From the NCBI GenBank assembly GCA_016718565.1, contig JADKCZ010000005.1, positions 595,916 to 659,915 on the forward strand: DNA of 64,000 bases, written 5' to 3'. This DNA is from Anaeromyxobacter sp. (GTDB lineage Bacteria; Myxococcota; Myxococcia; Myxococcales; Anaeromyxobacteraceae). The notes beneath the pieces are model-generated. The model did not search any database. It was not told the origin of the DNA and worked only from the letters and a program-made list of their open reading frames with translations. Of this stretch, positions 1-8,462 are shown in pieces (the stretch's first letter is position 1; every line of letters starts with the position of its first letter). Both the position numbers and the translations under genes were made by a program.

Positions 1-550
1 CGGGCAGGGTGACGGCCTGGCCGCGCTGCAGCGCCCCGAAGAGCGGGCCGGAGGGCACGCCCAGCGCCGCCGCCCGCTCCGGGTGGAAGCGCCCCGGCCG
101 CTCGTCCTCCTGGAGCGCCCAGCCGCAGCTGGAGATCTTGTGGTCGGTGGCGAAGGGCAGGAGCGTGCAGCCCTCCCGGCGCACCGGCTCGCCCGGCTTC
201 ACCTCGTGGATGCGCACCTCGAAGGCCAGCCGCTCGGTGCCGGTGAACAGCATCACCTCCAGCAGCTTGCGGGCCGGCCTGGGGCCGTACAGGTCGATGT
301 GCTCCACCCGCCCCTGCATCGACAGGGTGCGCAGGAAGCCGATGGCCCCCAGGTAGTGGTCGGCGTGGAAGTGGGTGAAGAAGATGGCCGCCACGTCGAA
401 GCCGGCGCCGTAGCGGATGAGCTGGCGCTGCGTCCCCTCCCCGCAGTCCACCAGCAGGAGCTCGCGGTCGTGGCGCACCGCCAGGGCGCTCAGGCCGCGG
501 CTGAGGGTGGGCTGGGCCGCCGAGGTGCCGAGGAAGGTGAGCCGGAGCAT
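1..550 (-). CDS. rnz: Ribonuclease Z (tRNase Z), 3' part off window
   Basis: Metallo-beta-lactamase-fold endonuclease that trims tRNA precursors 3' of the discriminator base. Only about 183 of the usual ~300 residues are present; the gene runs off the left edge. The protein begins MLRLTFLGTSAAQPT, the standard RNase Z opening, then VDCGEGTQRQ near residues 34-43 and the zinc motif FTHFHADHYLG (His60, His62, Asp64, His65). The ATG at 548-550 fits the family start exactly. It follows the cytochrome gene on the same strand after 51 bases. A general MBL hydrolase is the alternative, but the GTSAAQP plus CGEGTQRQ combination is specific to RNase Z. Confidence 0.9.
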   Translation of the reverse strand, partial: MLRLTFLGTSAAQPTLSRGLSALAVRHDRELLLVDCGEGTQRQLIRYGAGFDVAAIFFTHFHADHYLGAIGFLRTLSMQGRVEHIDLYGPRPARKLLEVMLFTGTERLAFEVRIHEVKPGEPVRREGCTLLPFATDHKISSCGWALQEDERPGRFHPERAAALGVPSGPLFGALQRGQAVTLP

Positions 551-601
551 GGCGCCGGCCCAATGTAGTCGAGAAGCGGATTGGGCGCCCGGGCGGCGGC
601 G

Positions 602-3600
602 CTACGGCGCGGGCGCGGGCGGCGGCTCGGCCAGCCCGTGCGCCGCGGCCACCCCCAGCGCGCCCTTCTGGTGGCACTGGGCGCACTGCTCGACCCCGTC
701 CACCAGGTAGGCCGCCGCGTGGGCGGCGGCGAAGGCGCCACCGTGGCAGGAGTTGCAGCTGGCGGTGACCGGCGGCCAGCGCCGCTCGCCGGCCGTGTGG
801 GCCGAGGTGGCGGCGTGCTGGACGGAGGCGGTCTCGTTGGCGATGGTGGGCGAGGCGTCGGCCGGGATGGCCCCCAGGGTCCAGGAGGCGCCGGGGTGGC
901 ACCGGGTGCAGTCGGCCAGCCGGGCGGGGAAGCCGTAGTCGTCGAAGGAGAAGGGCGTGCCGCCGCCGCTGTAGATCACGTGGGGCCGGAGCGTCGACAG
1001 CTCGGCCGTGCCCTGGCCGCGGCCGGTGTGGAGCCGGTGGACCATCACCTTGAAGTGGATGGAGGTCTCCTCCCGGCCGTCCTGGGTGCCCACCCGGCCG
1101 TCCGGGTAGACGGTGGCCAGGTTGACGTTGCCGGCGGGGTCCTTGGGGCGGCCGCGCCAGTCGGTGCCGTCGGGCGTGTGGCACATGACGCAGTACTCCG
1201 GGTTGTGGCGCAGGCTGCCGTGCAGGCTGAGCTCCACGTGGCAGGCCTGGCAGAGCCGCCGGTCCACCACCTGGCGCCGCGGCGCCGGCGCCCCGCCTGG
1301 CCAGCTGCCGAAGGCCGTGTCCACCGCCACCACCGGGTTGTCGGCGAACTCGACGAGCGACTCGCCGGTGTAGGGCCAGGTGTAGGTGCCGGCCGCCAGG
1401 TCGAAGATGGGCACCACCCCGGCGCGGCGGGCCTCCAGGCCCACCGACCAGGTCCCCGCGGCGGTGGCGGGCAGCGCGGCGGCGAAGGTGTGGCTGAAGG
1501 CGCCGTCCACGGGATCCGCGGCCAGGGTGAGCGGCACCTGCTCGGAGAGCGGCGCGTTGCCGCTCAGGTAGTCGGTGGTCGGCCCGGCCAGCAGGATGGA
1601 GACCCGCGTCAGGGCGCGCGGCAGGGGGCTGGCGTCGGGGCCGGCCTCGCGGGCGGGCTGGGGCGCGCCCAGCGGCGTGAGCGGCCCGACCCGGTCCCGC
1701 ACCGTGAAGCGCACCGTGGGCCTCCCGCCGGCCGAGAGCCCGGTGACCCCCACCACCTCCAGCACAGGCGCGTCGAAGCGCGGGGCGTTCAGCGGGTGGC
1801 GGTGCGCCTCGGCCATGGGCACCAGCGGCGGCGCCCCGCCCACCCCCGTGACGTGGCAGCCGGCGCAGCGGGTGTCGTCGGCCTGCGGGCCGCCCGGGTG
1901 GGCGAAGTGGACCAGGTCGGTGATGGGCCCCGCGCCGAACCAGAGCTCCGGGTGGCAGCCCTGGCAGGTGCGCCGCGAGATGGTGGTGGCCACCGCCGCC
2001 CCCTGCGGCGCCCCCAGGTGGCAGGCGTCGCAGTCGCGCAGGTCGCGCGGGAAGCCGATCCCCTCGGCCGCGGTGCGCGCCGGCTGGCCGTTGGAGGCGC
2101 GGGTGGCCACCTGGCCCGGCACCAGGGCCGCGCCGCGGAAGCCCACCACCGCGAAGCGGGCCCCCGGCGCCGGCGCGTTGCGCCCCGGGAAGAAGGGCAG
2201 CGGCGGCGCGGCGGTGAGCGGCAGCGGCGGGGCCGGCGCGGTGCTGGAGGCCAGGTACAGGGTGGGCAGGTTCTTGCCGCGGTGGATGCGGTGGACCAGC
2301 CGGCCCAGGTCGAGCGGGTTGGGGTCGGTGGCGGGGCCGGTGCTGCCCGGCGCCACCGGCAGGAGCGTCAGGGTGGCCGCGCCCACCTGCCCGCCGGCGG
2401 TGGCGGTGAGGGTCACGGTGGTGGGGCCGGCCACGCTGGCGGGCGGCGTGTAGCTCACGGCGGCGCCGCTGGCGGCGGAGAGGGTGCCGGCCCCGCTGGC
2501 CGGCGAGAGCGTCCAGGCCACGGCGCCGCTGGCGCCCAGCAGCGTGGCGGTGAAGGGGGCGGAGACCGCGCCGGCCAGCAGCGTCTGCGCCGCCGGGGTG
2601 ACCAGCACCGCGGGTGCGGCCGGCGGCTGCACCACCGTGAGGGCCACCGGCGCGGCCAGGCCGGCCGCGGAGGCCAGCAGCGTCACCCGGAGCGGCCCGC
2701 TGACCGCCGCGTCGGCGGGGGGCGGCGTGTACCGCACCGTGGAGGTCCCCCCGGTGCTGGAGGTGGCGGCGGTGGGGGCGGAGAGCGACCCGGCGCCGGC
2801 GGCGGGCGACAGCGCCCACGAGATGGCGGCGGGGGAGGCGAGCAGGGTGGCGGTGAGGCTGGTGGCGGCGCCGCCCGCCGTCACGGTGCGGGCCTCCGGG
2901 GTGACGGTGAGGGCGCGCGCCAGGGCGGCCGGGTCGGCGGTGTCCGGGTCGGCGTTCTGCAGGGTGTGGCAGGTGAGGCAGAGCCTGACCCCGGCCCGCG
3001 CGCCGCCGTGGGCGGTGACCGGCCCGCCGTGGCAGGTGGCGCAGCGCGCGTCGAGGGTGGTCTCGAGCCGGCCCAGAGGGCCGCCGTCGGGGACCAGGTC
3101 GAAGGTGGTGGAGGTGCGGGCCGTGCCCGGCGTCACGCCCCCCAGCCAGGCGCCCACCCGCATGGTGCGCGAAGGATCGTAGCCCACTGGCGCGGCGGTG
3201 CCGAAGGCGTAGAGGAACCGGCCCGGCCCGAGCTCCTCCAGGGTGCCGCCGGCGTCGCTGCCAGGCTGGCGCACGCCGGCCAGCACGTGCTCGGGCGGCG
3301 TGCCGGGGCCGCCCAGCGGCAGGCTGGGCGCCACCTGCCGGCCGGTGAGCAGGTAGCTCCACCAGGTGTCGAGGCCCGAGACCGGGTCGGTCACCAGCCC
3401 GGCCAGCGTGAAGGTGGGGCGCAGCGCCGCCACGTCGGCCAGCGCCACCGGCTGGTCGTCCCTGGTCAGCGTGAAGGTCACCATGGGCTTGCGGCTGGCG
3501 AAGACCGCCACCTCGGTGATGACCAGCTGGTACCCGGTGGGCGGCGGCGGCGGCACCACCTCTCCGCCCACCTCGGGGCCCGCGCAGGCGGCCGCGGCCA

Positions 3601-3655
3601 GGAGGGCCGCCAGGGCGGCGGCGCGCAGGTGCGGGTGCGTGGGGCCAGCGGTCAC
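602..3655 (-). CDS. Decaheme c-type cytochrome lipoprotein, OmcA/MtrC family, with Ig-like insert
   Basis: Predicted outer-surface electron-transfer cytochrome of 1017 residues. GTG start at 3653-3655 gives an N-terminus with a hydrophobic signal ending AALLAAAAC (degenerate lipobox, Cys24). Ten CXXCH motifs are visible in order: CATCH, CLTCH, then a long gap, CDACH, CQGCH, CAGCH, a beta-rich stretch, then CQACH, CVMCH, CTRCH, CNSCH and CAQCH. The motifs LVHRIHRGKNLP and MVHRLHTGRG are typical of OmcA/MtrC-type cytochromes. Between hemes 2 and 3 two copies of an Ig-like beta domain are inserted (each begins with a V-TP-A-TV/LLAG pattern and contains SWALSPAAGAG or AWTLSPASGAG). In the family such proteins reduce metals or quinones outside the cell; the substrate here is unknown. 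No MtrA/MtrB partner is next to it. Confidence 0.85.
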   Translation of the reverse strand: MTAGPTHPHLRAAALAALLAAAACAGPEVGGEVVPPPPPTGYQLVITEVAVFASRKPMVTFTLTRDDQPVALADVAALRPTFTLAGLVTDPVSGLDTWWSYLLTGRQVAPSLPLGGPGTPPEHVLAGVRQPGSDAGGTLEELGPGRFLYAFGTAAPVGYDPSRTMRVGAWLGGVTPGTARTSTTFDLVPDGGPLGRLETTLDARCATCHGGPVTAHGGARAGVRLCLTCHTLQNADPDTADPAALARALTVTPEARTVTAGGAATSLTATLLASPAAISWALSPAAGAGSLSAPTAATSSTGGTSTVRYTPPPADAAVSGPLRVTLLASAAGLAAPVALTVVQPPAAPAVLVTPAAQTLLAGAVSAPFTATLLGASGAVAWTLSPASGAGTLSAASGAAVSYTPPASVAGPTTVTLTATAGGQVGAATLTLLPVAPGSTGPATDPNPLDLGRLVHRIHRGKNLPTLYLASSTAPAPPLPLTAAPPLPFFPGRNAPAPGARFAVVGFRGAALVPGQVATRASNGQPARTAAEGIGFPRDLRDCDACHLGAPQGAAVATTISRRTCQGCHPELWFGAGPITDLVHFAHPGGPQADDTRCAGCHVTGVGGAPPLVPMAEAHRHPLNAPRFDAPVLEVVGVTGLSAGGRPTVRFTVRDRVGPLTPLGAPQPAREAGPDASPLPRALTRVSILLAGPTTDYLSGNAPLSEQVPLTLAADPVDGAFSHTFAAALPATAAGTWSVGLEARRAGVVPIFDLAAGTYTWPYTGESLVEFADNPVVAVDTAFGSWPGGAPAPRRQVVDRRLCQACHVELSLHGSLRHNPEYCVMCHTPDGTDWRGRPKDPAGNVNLATVYPDGRVGTQDGREETSIHFKVMVHRLHTGRGQGTAELSTLRPHVIYSGGGTPFSFDDYGFPARLADCTRCHPGASWTLGAIPADASPTIANETASVQHAATSAHTAGERRWPPVTASCNSCHGGAFAAAHAAAYLVDGVEQCAQCHQKGALGVAAAHGLAEPPPAPAP

Positions 3656-3682
3656 GCCGTCTCCAGGGTCAGAGGCCAGGTC

Positions 3683-3703
3683 CGGGGCGCCAGGGGCGCC
3701 CCG
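3683..3703. repeat. Perfect 9-bp inverted repeat upstream of the cytochrome gene
   Basis: CGGGGCGCC (3683-3691) and GGCGCCCCG (3695-3703) form a perfect hairpin with a 3-base loop, 28 bases before the cytochrome start codon and 122 bases after the histidine kinase stop. It has no T-run. It could be a terminator for the upstream gene, a regulator site for the cytochrome, or chance in GC-rich DNA. Confidence 0.4.
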
Positions 3704-3825
3704 TCCACCGGCGAGCGGACCATCGTACGGGAGCGCCGGGAGCCGCGTCCACGGCGCGGCGCCGCTCCCACCTTTCCACGCACCTGGCGGCGTCCCGGGG
3801 CCGCGGCCGCGACGGAGGGCCCTGG

Positions 3826-5160
3826 CTACGCCACCGGGGCCGGCGCCGCCGCCGCGGCCCGCGCCGCCGGCAGCAGCGGCAGCAGCACCTCGAAGGTGGT
3901 GCCGCGGCCAGGCGCCGACGCCACGCTGATCCGGCCGTGGTGCTCCCGCACGATGCGGTCCACCACCGACAGCCCGAGGCCGGTGCCCTTGCCGGCCTCC
4001 TTGGTCGAGAAGAAGGGCTCGAAGATCCGGCCGCAGGTGGCCGGGTCCATCCCCGAGCCCTGGTCCCGCACCGCCAGCAGCGCCGACGGCACCGGGCCCG
4101 GCACGGCCCGCAGGCTCACGGTGATGAGGCCGCCCTCCGGCATGGCGTCGCGGGCGTTGGTGACCAGGTTGAGGAGCACCTGCTCCAGCCGGCGGGCGTC
4201 GCCGGCCACCGGCAGCGGCGCCCCGTCGTCCTCGAAGACCACCATGATGCGGTCGCCGACCACCCGGTGCAGCAGCCGCTCCGAGCCGCGCACCAGCGCG
4301 CGGAGCGGGGTGGGCTCCAGCCGCAGCGGCTCCCGCCGCGCCAGGTCGAGCAGGTCGCGGGCCAGGCCGCTGGCCCGGCGGGCCGCCTCCAGGATCTCGT
4401 CGGCGGCGGCGCGCGCCTCGGGGTCCTGGCTGCGCTCCTGGATCAGGGTGGCCGGGCCGATGACCCCGGTCAGCACGTTGCGCAGGTCGTGGGCCACGCC
4501 CCCTGCCACCTGGCCGACCGTCTCCAGCCGCTGCACCTGCAGCAGCTGGGCCTGCAGGGCCTTCTCGGCGGTGATGTCGCTGTGCGAGCCGCGCACGCCC
4601 ACCTGGGCGCCGGCGCCGTCGAGCACCGGCCGGCACAGGTGGCGCACCCAGCGGACCGCCCCGTCCTTGCGGACGATGCGGAACTCGAGCCCCTGCACCA
4701 GGCCGCTGGCGTCCACGCCGTGGCGGTGGTCGCGGTAGAGGTCGGCGTCCTCGGGGTGGACCAGCCGCGCCAGCAGCCCCGGCGTGCCGGTCAGCTCCTC
4801 CGGCGTGTAGCCGGTCAGGGCCAGGCAGGAGGGCGAGGCGTAGCGGACCACCTCCGCCTCGTCGCGCCAGAAGATCATCTCGGTGGCCAGGTCGGCCACG
4901 GTCCGGTAGCGATCCTCGGCCTCGCGCAGGCGGTGCCAGGCCCAGGCGAGCGCGCCGCCGGCCAGGCCGCCCACCAGCGCCGGGATGAGGTAGCCGCGGG
5001 GCGAGGAGATCAGCCCGGCGGGGAACCCGAGGAGGGCCCGCTGCAGCGTGGCGAGGCCCGCCACCAGCGCGGCGCCGGCGAGGGCGCCGGGGAGTGTCCG
5101 CCTCCAGGGGGCGCGCGAGGGGCGGCGGGACATCCCGGCAGGAGAGCACGAACTGGCCAT
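3826..5160 (-). CDS. PAS-domain sensor histidine kinase (membrane)
   Basis: Two-component sensor kinase of 444 residues. The N-terminus carries two hydrophobic segments (about residues 25-45 and 58-75), then a PAS domain (about 85-205, with the FWRDEAEVVRYASPSCLALTG start and a GSHSDITAEKALQAQL end). The kinase core follows: H-box GGVAHDLRNVLTGV, N-box QVLLNLVTNARDAMP, G1 DQGSGMD, F-box FEPFFSTK and G2 GKGTGLGLSVV. All boxes are intact. ATG at 5158-5160 is taken; a second ATG nine codons later (MSRRPSR) is equally possible. No response regulator is next to it, so its partner is encoded elsewhere or it belongs to one of the other signalling genes in this stretch. Confidence 0.85.
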   Translation of the reverse strand: MASSCSPAGMSRRPSRAPWRRTLPGALAGAALVAGLATLQRALLGFPAGLISSPRGYLIPALVGGLAGGALAWAWHRLREAEDRYRTVADLATEMIFWRDEAEVVRYASPSCLALTGYTPEELTGTPGLLARLVHPEDADLYRDHRHGVDASGLVQGLEFRIVRKDGAVRWVRHLCRPVLDGAGAQVGVRGSHSDITAEKALQAQLLQVQRLETVGQVAGGVAHDLRNVLTGVIGPATLIQERSQDPEARAAADEILEAARRASGLARDLLDLARREPLRLEPTPLRALVRGSERLLHRVVGDRIMVVFEDDGAPLPVAGDARRLEQVLLNLVTNARDAMPEGGLITVSLRAVPGPVPSALLAVRDQGSGMDPATCGRIFEPFFSTKEAGKGTGLGLSVVDRIVREHHGRISVASAPGRGTTFEVLLPLLPAARAAAAAPAPVA

Positions 5161-5247
5161 TCACTGCGAGTCCCGTGACGACCGCCGCGGCCTGGGGGGG
5201 GGCGCCCGCGACCCGGCGCCCCGTCGGGGCTGCCCCGGAGTCCGGCC

Positions 5248-6036
5248 CTAGCTCGAGGCCGAGGTGTAGGTCCCGATCGAGCGGGTCCAGACCAGGCGCG
5301 CCAGCGCGGCGAAGGCCAGCGCCCCGCCCAGCGCCTGCGCCGCCACCAGCGCATCCAGCTTCCCCAGCAGCGCCAGCGCCGGGTAGGTGGTCATGAGCGC
5401 CAGCGGCACCACGAAGGTGAAGACCAGCCGCCAGAACCCCTGGAACACCGTCACCGGCCAGCGGGCCGCGTCGAAGATGGAGGAGAACAGGTAGGAGAGG
5501 TTGTCGATCTTCACCACGTGGAAGGCGGCGGAGATGACCAGGATCCAGAGGGAGTAGAGCACCAGCGTGGCGCACAGCAGGAGCACCAGCGCCAGCGCCA
5601 CCGCGCCGGCCGAGGGGGCGCGCCCCATGCGCAGGAAGGCGGCCGCGAAGATGCCGAGGCCGGCCAGCACGTCCACCACCCGCCAGGGCATGAAGCGGGC
5701 GGTCGAGACCAGGAACTGCGCGTCGGCCGGCTTGAGCAGCACGAAGTCCAGCGTGCCCTTGCGGATGTGCTCCACCACGCTGGCCAGCGAGGGGTTGACC
5801 GCCCCCTCCAGGATCCCCTTCATCAGGGTGAACCAGCCGATGACCACCAGCGCCTCCTCGAAGGTCCAGCCGGCCACCCCGTCGCGCCGGCCGAAGACCA
5901 CCAGCAGCGGCACCAGCGACCAGGCGGTCCAGAGCAGCGCCAGCGCCCCCTGCCCGAGGAACTCGAGCCGGTACTGCAGCGCCAGCGCCGTGGAGGCGCG
6001 CAGCTGGACGGCCAGGAGGCGGAGGTAGCGGCGCAT
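5248..6036 (-). CDS. ABC-2 type permease (DUF990 family, COG3694-like)
   Basis: Integral membrane subunit of an ABC exporter, 262 residues with about six hydrophobic segments. It has the DUF990-type features: an amphipathic N-terminus (MRRYLRLLAVQLR), the LEFLGQGALALLWTAWSL first helix and the central motif VEHIRKGTLDFVLLKPAD. It sits 9 bases downstream of a second permease of the same superfamily, so the two probably form a heterodimer. The ATP-binding subunit usually encoded with such pairs is not in this window. Substrate unknown. Confidence 0.8.
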   Translation of the reverse strand: MRRYLRLLAVQLRASTALALQYRLEFLGQGALALLWTAWSLVPLLVVFGRRDGVAGWTFEEALVVIGWFTLMKGILEGAVNPSLASVVEHIRKGTLDFVLLKPADAQFLVSTARFMPWRVVDVLAGLGIFAAAFLRMGRAPSAGAVALALVLLLCATLVLYSLWILVISAAFHVVKIDNLSYLFSSIFDAARWPVTVFQGFWRLVFTFVVPLALMTTYPALALLGKLDALVAAQALGGALAFAALARLVWTRSIGTYTSASS

Positions 6037-6045
6037 GGTCCTCCG

Positions 6046-6843
6046 CTAGCCCCCGAACGCCGCGAAGTGGCGCAGGCCGGCGCGCCAGGCCAGGCGCACC
6101 GCCACCAGCAGGAGCGCGATCCAGCCCCACTGCACCGCCAGCTCGAGGAGCGCCTGCTGCCGCGGCAGGAGCCCGGTGATCAGCTCGACCGGGAAGCCGA
6201 GCATGGAGCGGAACGGCAGCACCCGCGCCAGCCCCTGCACCCAGCCCGGGAAGAGCTCGAGCGGCACCAGGTAGCCGGAGAAGATCCCGAAGAACCCCAT
6301 CCACAGCTCGAAGAGGCTGGTGGCCGAGTCCACCCGGAAGGCCAGGGTGCCCACCAGGGCCATGGCCAGGAAGGTGATGAGCCAGCCGCCCAGGACGGTG
6401 AGCGGGAAGAGGGCCAGCAGGAGCGGGTCGTGGGTGAGCTTCTCGCCGGCGGTGAGCCACAGCGCCACCCCGGCCACCGGCAGCGCCAGGGCCAGGCGCA
6501 TGGGCATGGCCGCCACGTTCTCGGCGGCGTAGGCCACCAGCGGGTGGAGCGGCCGCAGCAGCCGGTAGGCCAGCGTGCCCTGGCGGATCTCGAAGGTCAG
6601 CTCCCACACCACCCAGGCGCCGGTCATGAGGCGCACCACCAGCGCCGCCAGGTAGTAGGCCACGAAGTCGGCCTGCCCGAAGCGCCCCACCGGCGCGTCG
6701 CGGGCCACCGCGCTCCAGAGCGCCAGCATCACCAGCGGCATGTTGGTGGAGAGGAGCCAGACCAGCAGCTCGGCCCGGTAGGAGACCGCCTCGGCCAGCC
6801 CCACCGTGAGCAGGGTGGGCAGGGCGCGCAGGGTGCGGCGCAC
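6046..6843 (-). CDS. ABC-2 type permease (DUF990 family, COG4587-like)
   Basis: Second ABC exporter membrane subunit, 265 residues, about six hydrophobic segments. The motif TFEIRQGTLAYRLLRPLHPL matches the equivalent site of its neighbour and is typical of this half of DUF990 pairs; FFGIFSGYLVPLELFPGWVQ is the conserved ABC-2 extracellular loop. The GTG start (6841-6843) directly follows the TAG stop of the chemotaxis receptor gene, so the two are surely co-transcribed. There is no ATPase gene on either side, which is unusual for this family. Confidence 0.8.
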   Translation of the reverse strand: MRRTLRALPTLLTVGLAEAVSYRAELLVWLLSTNMPLVMLALWSAVARDAPVGRFGQADFVAYYLAALVVRLMTGAWVVWELTFEIRQGTLAYRLLRPLHPLVAYAAENVAAMPMRLALALPVAGVALWLTAGEKLTHDPLLLALFPLTVLGGWLITFLAMALVGTLAFRVDSATSLFELWMGFFGIFSGYLVPLELFPGWVQGLARVLPFRSMLGFPVELITGLLPRQQALLELAVQWGWIALLLVAVRLAWRAGLRHFAAFGG

Positions 6844-8451
6844 CTAGGCCCCCGGCCGGACGGCGCCGAAGGCGGCCACCCGCACGGCCAGCCGCTGGGC
6901 CACCAGCTCCAGCCGCTCGGCGCCCTGCTGGATGGTGAAGGTGCCCTCCAGGGCGCTGGTGGAGGCGGCCTCGATGAGGCCGATGGCGGCGGCGATCTGG
7001 TTCACGCCGGCGGTCTGCTGGCGGGTGTTGCGGGCGATCTCGCGGCCGGCCTTCACCGACGAGTCCACCACCTCGTTGAGCCCCTGGATGGCGCTGCCGG
7101 CGCGGGCCGCCAGGTGGGTGGCCTCGCCGGCGCGGCGGCTCCCCTCCTCCGAGGCCAGCACCACCTGCCGGGTGGAGCGGGCGATCTCGGCCAGGATGGC
7201 CTTCACCTGGGCGGCGGCGCCGCGCGACTGCTCGGCCAGCCGGCGCATCTCCGAGGCCACCACCGCGAAGCCCTCGCCCGCCTCGCCGGCCTTGGCGGCC
7301 TCGATGGCCGCGTTGAGCGCCAGCACGTTGGACTGCTCGGCCACGTCGATGGCGGTCTGGGTGATCTCTCCGATCTGCACGGTGCGCTCGGAGAGCGCGG
7401 CGATGGCCCGGGCGATCTCGTTGACCTGGTCGCCCAGCCGCCCCATGCCGTCCACCGCCTCCGCCACCACCCGGGTGCCCTCCTCGGAGAAGCGGTCGGT
7501 CCGCTCGCTCACCGCCACCACCGCGTCGGCCCGCTCGGTGGCCAGGTGGGCGGCCCGCGAGAGCTCCACCACCGAGGCGCCGGCCTCCTGCACCGCCGAG
7601 GTCTGGTCCAGCCCCATGGTGGCCTGGCGGGCCACCGCCGCGCGGATGGCGGCCGCCTCCCGGGTCACCTGGCCGGCCGCGCCGTGCACCTCGGCCAGCG
7701 CCTCGCGCAGCCCCGCCTGCATGCGGCGGAAGCTGTCCGCCAGCGCGCCGATCTCGTCGCCGGTGACCACGTCCACCCGGCGGGCCAGGTCGCCGGCCGC
7801 CACGCAGGCGGCGGCCACGCCCAGCCGCTCCAGCGGCGCCACCAGCCGCGAGGCCAGCAGCGAGGCCCCGCCCAGGCAGACGGCGCTGGCCGCCAGGGCC
7901 AGGAGGACCAGCCGCTGGCTGGTGGCCTCCTGCTCGGCGTGCAGCCGGTCCACCGTGAAGGCCAGCTGCACCGTGCCCACCACCGGGCCGCGCCCCGGGC
8001 GGCCGCCCGGCCGGCCGGAGACCTCCGGCGGCTCGAAGCGGATGGGCTCGACGGCCTCCACCAGCAGCTGCCCGCCCACCTCGAGGTGCTCGCGCAGCGT
8101 GGCCTCGCGGCCCGGCGCCGGCGGCGGGGTGGTGCCGGCGCGCGTCAGCGCCTCGCCGCGGGCCTCGGCCAGCCGCTCGCCGGCCGGCGAGCGCAACACC
8201 ACGTAGGCCAGCCCGGTGTCGCCGGCCACCAGCCCGTCCACCGCCGCCTGCAGGGCGGCGCGGTCGAGCCGCGCGGCCGGCGCGGCCAGCCCCACGGCCT
8301 GCGACGCCGCCAGGGCGCGCGTCCGGTCGGCCAGCGCGCCGGCCAGGGTCGCGTGGGAGAGCGAGGCCTGCGCCACCAGGAGGAGGCCGGTGACCACCGT
8401 CACCGAGCCCGCCGTGAGTCCCAGGATCTTGCCGCGCAGGCCGAGCGCCAT
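6844..8451 (-). CDS. Methyl-accepting chemotaxis protein
   Basis: Transmembrane chemoreceptor of 535 residues. The first membrane helix lies at residues 8-28 (ILGLTAGSVTVVTGLLLVAQ), followed by a periplasmic sensor region to about residue 175, a second helix (LVLLALAASAVCLGGASLLAS), a HAMP linker, and a long coiled-coil signalling domain with the hairpin tip QSNVLALNAAIEAAKAGE and GFAVVASEMRRLAEQ, which binds CheA/CheW. ATG at 8449-8451 starts 11 bases after the M3 peptidase stop, so they form one unit with the downstream permeases. The ligand cannot be told from the sequence. Confidence 0.9.
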   Translation of the reverse strand: MALGLRGKILGLTAGSVTVVTGLLLVAQASLSHATLAGALADRTRALAASQAVGLAAPAARLDRAALQAAVDGLVAGDTGLAYVVLRSPAGERLAEARGEALTRAGTTPPPAPGREATLREHLEVGGQLLVEAVEPIRFEPPEVSGRPGGRPGRGPVVGTVQLAFTVDRLHAEQEATSQRLVLLALAASAVCLGGASLLASRLVAPLERLGVAAACVAAGDLARRVDVVTGDEIGALADSFRRMQAGLREALAEVHGAAGQVTREAAAIRAAVARQATMGLDQTSAVQEAGASVVELSRAAHLATERADAVVAVSERTDRFSEEGTRVVAEAVDGMGRLGDQVNEIARAIAALSERTVQIGEITQTAIDVAEQSNVLALNAAIEAAKAGEAGEGFAVVASEMRRLAEQSRGAAAQVKAILAEIARSTRQVVLASEEGSRRAGEATHLAARAGSAIQGLNEVVDSSVKAGREIARNTRQQTAGVNQIAAAIGLIEAASTSALEGTFTIQQGAERLELVAQRLAVRVAAFGAVRPGA

Positions 8452-8462
8452 GGCCGGCGACT

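Noticed and set aside
581..4738. Very long open frame on the plus strand opposite the cytochrome and kinase
   Set aside because: It has an Arg/Gly/Pro/His-rich composition without domains and lies antisense to genes with clear motifs; high GC removes stop codons.
602..6607. Single 2001-codon open frame on the minus strand
   Set aside because: Only its C-terminal 1017 codons match a protein (the decaheme cytochrome); the rest is out of frame with the kinase and permease genes.
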